Position numbers and translations under genes: made by a program. From assembly GCF_000425745.1 (NCBI RefSeq), contig NZ_KE384442.1:4968-68967 (forward strand): 64,000 bases of DNA, read 5' to 3'. The notes below the pieces were generated by a model. The model was not told where the DNA came from. It saw only the letters and a list, made by a program, of their open reading frames with translations, and ran no database searches. Positions 62,445-64,000 of the stretch are shown here, piece after piece (position 1 is the stretch's first letter; each line of letters starts with the position of its first letter). The stretch is from Pseudomonas cremoricolorata DSM 17059 = NBRC 16634. Lineage in GTDB: Bacteria > Pseudomonadota > Gammaproteobacteria > Pseudomonadales > Pseudomonadaceae.

Positions 62445-62600
62445 CAGCTGCAAGCTTGTAGCTGCAAGCGACAAGAAAAAGCCAGGGCAGACCTCTTCTA
62501 CTCAGCTGCAAGCTTGTAGCTACAAGCGACAAGAAAAAGCCAGAGCAGACCTCGTCTGCCCTGGCTTTTTGCTTTTGCTTTTGCTTGCAGCTTGCAGCTC
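62445..62600. repeat. Duplicated AGCTTGTAGC repeat and terminator arm
   Basis: A 51-bp unit (CAGCTGCAAGCTTGTAGC... to ...CAGACCTC) occurs at 62445-62495 and again at 62503-62553 with few changes, a 58-bp period. Downstream inverted words GCTTGCAGCTTGCAGC (62583-62598) match the repeat's other orientation. Related words flank cysNC. Confidence 0.8.
62534..62570. terminator. Bidirectional terminator between zapE and AraC gene
   Basis: GCCAGAGCAGAC (62539-62550) pairs with GTCTGCCCTGGC (62554-62565) with one mismatch around CTC. AAAAA precedes and TTTTT follows, so it can end both zapE and the convergent araC-type transcript. Confidence 0.93.
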
Positions 62601-62604
62601 ACAA

Positions 62605-63609
62605 CTAGCCGCTGCTCTCCTGCTGGAACTGCTGGCGATACTGGTTGGGCGATAGCTCTGTGTGCTGGCGGAACAGGCGGGCGAAGAAGCTGGCGTCGTC
62701 GTAACCTACTTCGTAACTGATGGTCTTGATGCTTTTGCGGGTGCTGGAAAGCAGGCCTTTGGCCGTTTCGATGCGCAGGCGCTGCAGGTAGTGCAGGGGC
62801 TTGTCGCCGGTCGCGCCCTGGAAGCGGCGCATGAAGTTGCGAATGCTCATGCCGTGGTTGCGGGCGACGTCTTCGAAGCGGAACTTGTCGGCGAAGTGCT
62901 CTTCCAGCCAGTGCTGGATCTGCAGGATCAACAGGTCCTGGTGCAGTTTCTGCCCGCCAAAGCCCATGCGCCCCGGGGTGTAGTTGCGCTGCACCTCATA
63001 GAGGATGTCACGAGCCACGGCGCGGGCCACGTTGGCGCCGCAGAAACGTTCGATCAGGTAGATGTACAGGTCGCACGCCGAGGTGGTGCCGCCGGCGCAG
63101 TAGAGGTTGTCGGCGTCGGTGAGGTGCTTGTCCTGGTTCAGCCTTACCGTGGGAAAGCGCTCGGCGAAGCTGTTGAAAAAGCGCCAGTAGGTGGTCGCTT
63201 CCTTGCCGTCGAGCAATCCCGCCTCGGCCAGCCAGAACACACCGCTGGCCTCACCACAGAGCACCGCGCCGCGGGCGTGCTGCTCGCGCAACCAGGGCAA
63301 CACCTGGGGGGTGCGCGCCAGCAGGCTATCGAAGTCGTCCCAGAAGGCCGGCAGGATGATCACGTCGGTATCGTCCAGGCCGCCATCGACCGGTATGCGT
63401 ACGTTGCTGAAACTGTCCACAGGCTGGCCGTCAGGGCTGACCAGGCGAATCTCGAACATCGGCTGCAGGCTCAGGCCCAGTTGCCGGCTGTAGCGCAGAC
63501 TGGCCAGGTGGAAGAAGTCCTTGGCCTGCATCAGGGTGAAGGCGAACACGTTGTCGGTCGCCAGAATGCTGACGCGCCGTAACGAAGAGCTGGCTTGAAT
63601 GGGCATCAT
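62605..63609 (-). CDS. GlxA-type AraC-family regulator
   Basis: A 334-residue protein. The N-terminal DJ-1/PfpI-like domain (about 12-190) has LCGEASGVFWLAEAGLL. The C-terminal AraC domain has two HTHs (FEDVARNHGMSIRNFMRRF and IKTISYEVGYDDASFFARLF, each within 20 residues). Such regulators often control amino-acid or quaternary-amine catabolism. Tandem ATGs at 63609 and 63606. Confidence 0.9.
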   Translation of the reverse strand: MMPIQASSSLRRVSILATDNVFAFTLMQAKDFFHLASLRYSRQLGLSLQPMFEIRLVSPDGQPVDSFSNVRIPVDGGLDDTDVIILPAFWDDFDSLLARTPQVLPWLREQHARGAVLCGEASGVFWLAEAGLLDGKEATTYWRFFNSFAERFPTVRLNQDKHLTDADNLYCAGGTTSACDLYIYLIERFCGANVARAVARDILYEVQRNYTPGRMGFGGQKLHQDLLILQIQHWLEEHFADKFRFEDVARNHGMSIRNFMRRFQGATGDKPLHYLQRLRIETAKGLLSSTRKSIKTISYEVGYDDASFFARLFRQHTELSPNQYRQQFQQESSG

Positions 63610-63697
63610 TGTCGTTGTTCTTATAAGGGAGAGTGGTCAAGTCTTGGCTGGATCGTCTTAGCTTTTCTCCGTGCTGTCCAGCCTCGGCAACCTGCGC

Positions 63698-63716
63698 GGG
63701 GCCGCCAGGCGGCCCC
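63698..63716. terminator. GC-rich hairpin after the aldo/keto reductase
   Basis: GGGGCCGCC (63698-63706) and GGCGGCCCC (63708-63716) form a perfect 9-bp stem with a single-base centre, 8 bp beyond the reductase stop. No U-tract. Confidence 0.45.
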
Positions 63717-63723
63717 GGCGGGG

Positions 63724-64000
63724 TCATGGTGCAGGATTGGGCTGTTCCTGATGAACCGCTTCGAGGGCAGCGAGCAGTTCTTCGCTGAGCGTCAGGGCGG
63801 CGCTGTCGAGGTTGCTTTGCAGCTGGTCGAGGCGGGTGGCGCCGATGATGTTGCTGGTCACGAAAGGCTGGCGAGTGACGAAGGCCAGGGCCATCTGCGC
63901 CGGGTCCAGGCCGTGCTCGCGGGCCAACTGCACATAGCGACTGCACGCCTGCACAGTTTGCGGATTGGAGTATCGGGCAAAGCGGCTGAACAGGGTCAGG
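63724..64000 (-). CDS. Aldo/keto reductase, Tas-like (C-terminal part, runs off window)
   Basis: About 92 C-terminal residues. They read LFSRFARYSNPQTV, then HGLDPAQMALAFVTRQPFV, TSNIIGATRLDQL and end EQPNPAP. This is the end of the Tas/YajO group of NADPH-dependent aldo/keto reductases; the catalytic Tyr and Lys lie outside the window. The frame continues open to base 64000. Confidence 0.85.
   Translation of the reverse strand, partial: LTLFSRFARYSNPQTVQACSRYVQLAREHGLDPAQMALAFVTRQPFVTSNIIGATRLDQLQSNLDSAALTLSEELLAALEAVHQEQPNPAP

Overview
The window looks like a chromosomal segment of a fluorescent pseudomonad of the Pseudomonas putida group. It is GC-rich and densely coded, with P. putida-type REP elements. 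Many proteins match P. putida families closely: a NorR/Hmp pair, FabV, the hmgABC homogentisate operon with HmgR, a PpSB1-type short LOV protein, a fused CysNC, and a methionine gamma-lyase with the diagnostic Cys116/Lys240/Asp241. No rRNA, tRNA, insertion sequence, prophage or CRISPR array was seen.

Layout. 1-3.5 kb holds the N-terminal part of a giant Ig-like-repeat adhesin of LapF type, running off the left edge. 3.7-6.6 kb is a nitric-oxide module: norR divergent from hmp, with two NorR-type sites and a sigma54-like promoter between them. 6.6-10.5 kb carries an ACR3-like transporter, an acetyl-CoA acetyltransferase and the enoyl-ACP reductase fabV. 10.6-16.5 kb has a leftward set (monooxygenase-like protein, folM, DUF1244, HopJ-family), then a LitR/CarH-like MerR regulator, a PilZ-like protein, a LOV photoreceptor, a flavodoxin and a hydrolase. 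16.7-22.8 kb is homogentisate catabolism, a SirB1-like protein and a leucine-dehydrogenase-type enzyme. 23-31 kb contains an MFS exporter, the SOS gene yebG with a LexA box, small stress/hypothetical genes, a ribosome hibernation factor, a probably Fur-controlled DUF3649-PepSY-DUF3325 operon, a 2-ketoacid reductase and a LysR regulator.

31-42 kb contains two complete multi-component exporters: an Aae-like set (outer-membrane factor, FUSC, DUF1656, HlyD) and an Emr-like set (DHA2 MFS, HlyD, outer-membrane factor). The second is preceded by its own LysR regulator and shares a putative LysR box with it. 42-53 kb is mostly housekeeping (yaaA, phoH, moaCDE, rhlB, algW, Nif3-like), but also has an unrecognised beta-rich protein and a NodB-fold protein that has lost its catalytic motif. 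53.8-58.6 kb is sulfur metabolism: cysD, an interposed S23 four-helix-bundle gene, cysNC, and megL with only the 3' stub of a divergent Lrp-type regulator left. 58.6-64 kb holds yhcB/zapG, a hydrolase, trpS with a C-terminal extension, zapE, a GlxA-type AraC regulator and the end of an aldo/keto reductase.

Most interesting: the mdeR-like remnant beside megL, the NodB pseudoenzyme, the LitR/PilZ/LOV blue-light cluster, the S23 gene inside the sulfate-activation operon, the shared LysR boxes, and a perfect palindrome in the adhesin leader. No wholly new multi-gene system could be demonstrated from sequence alone.
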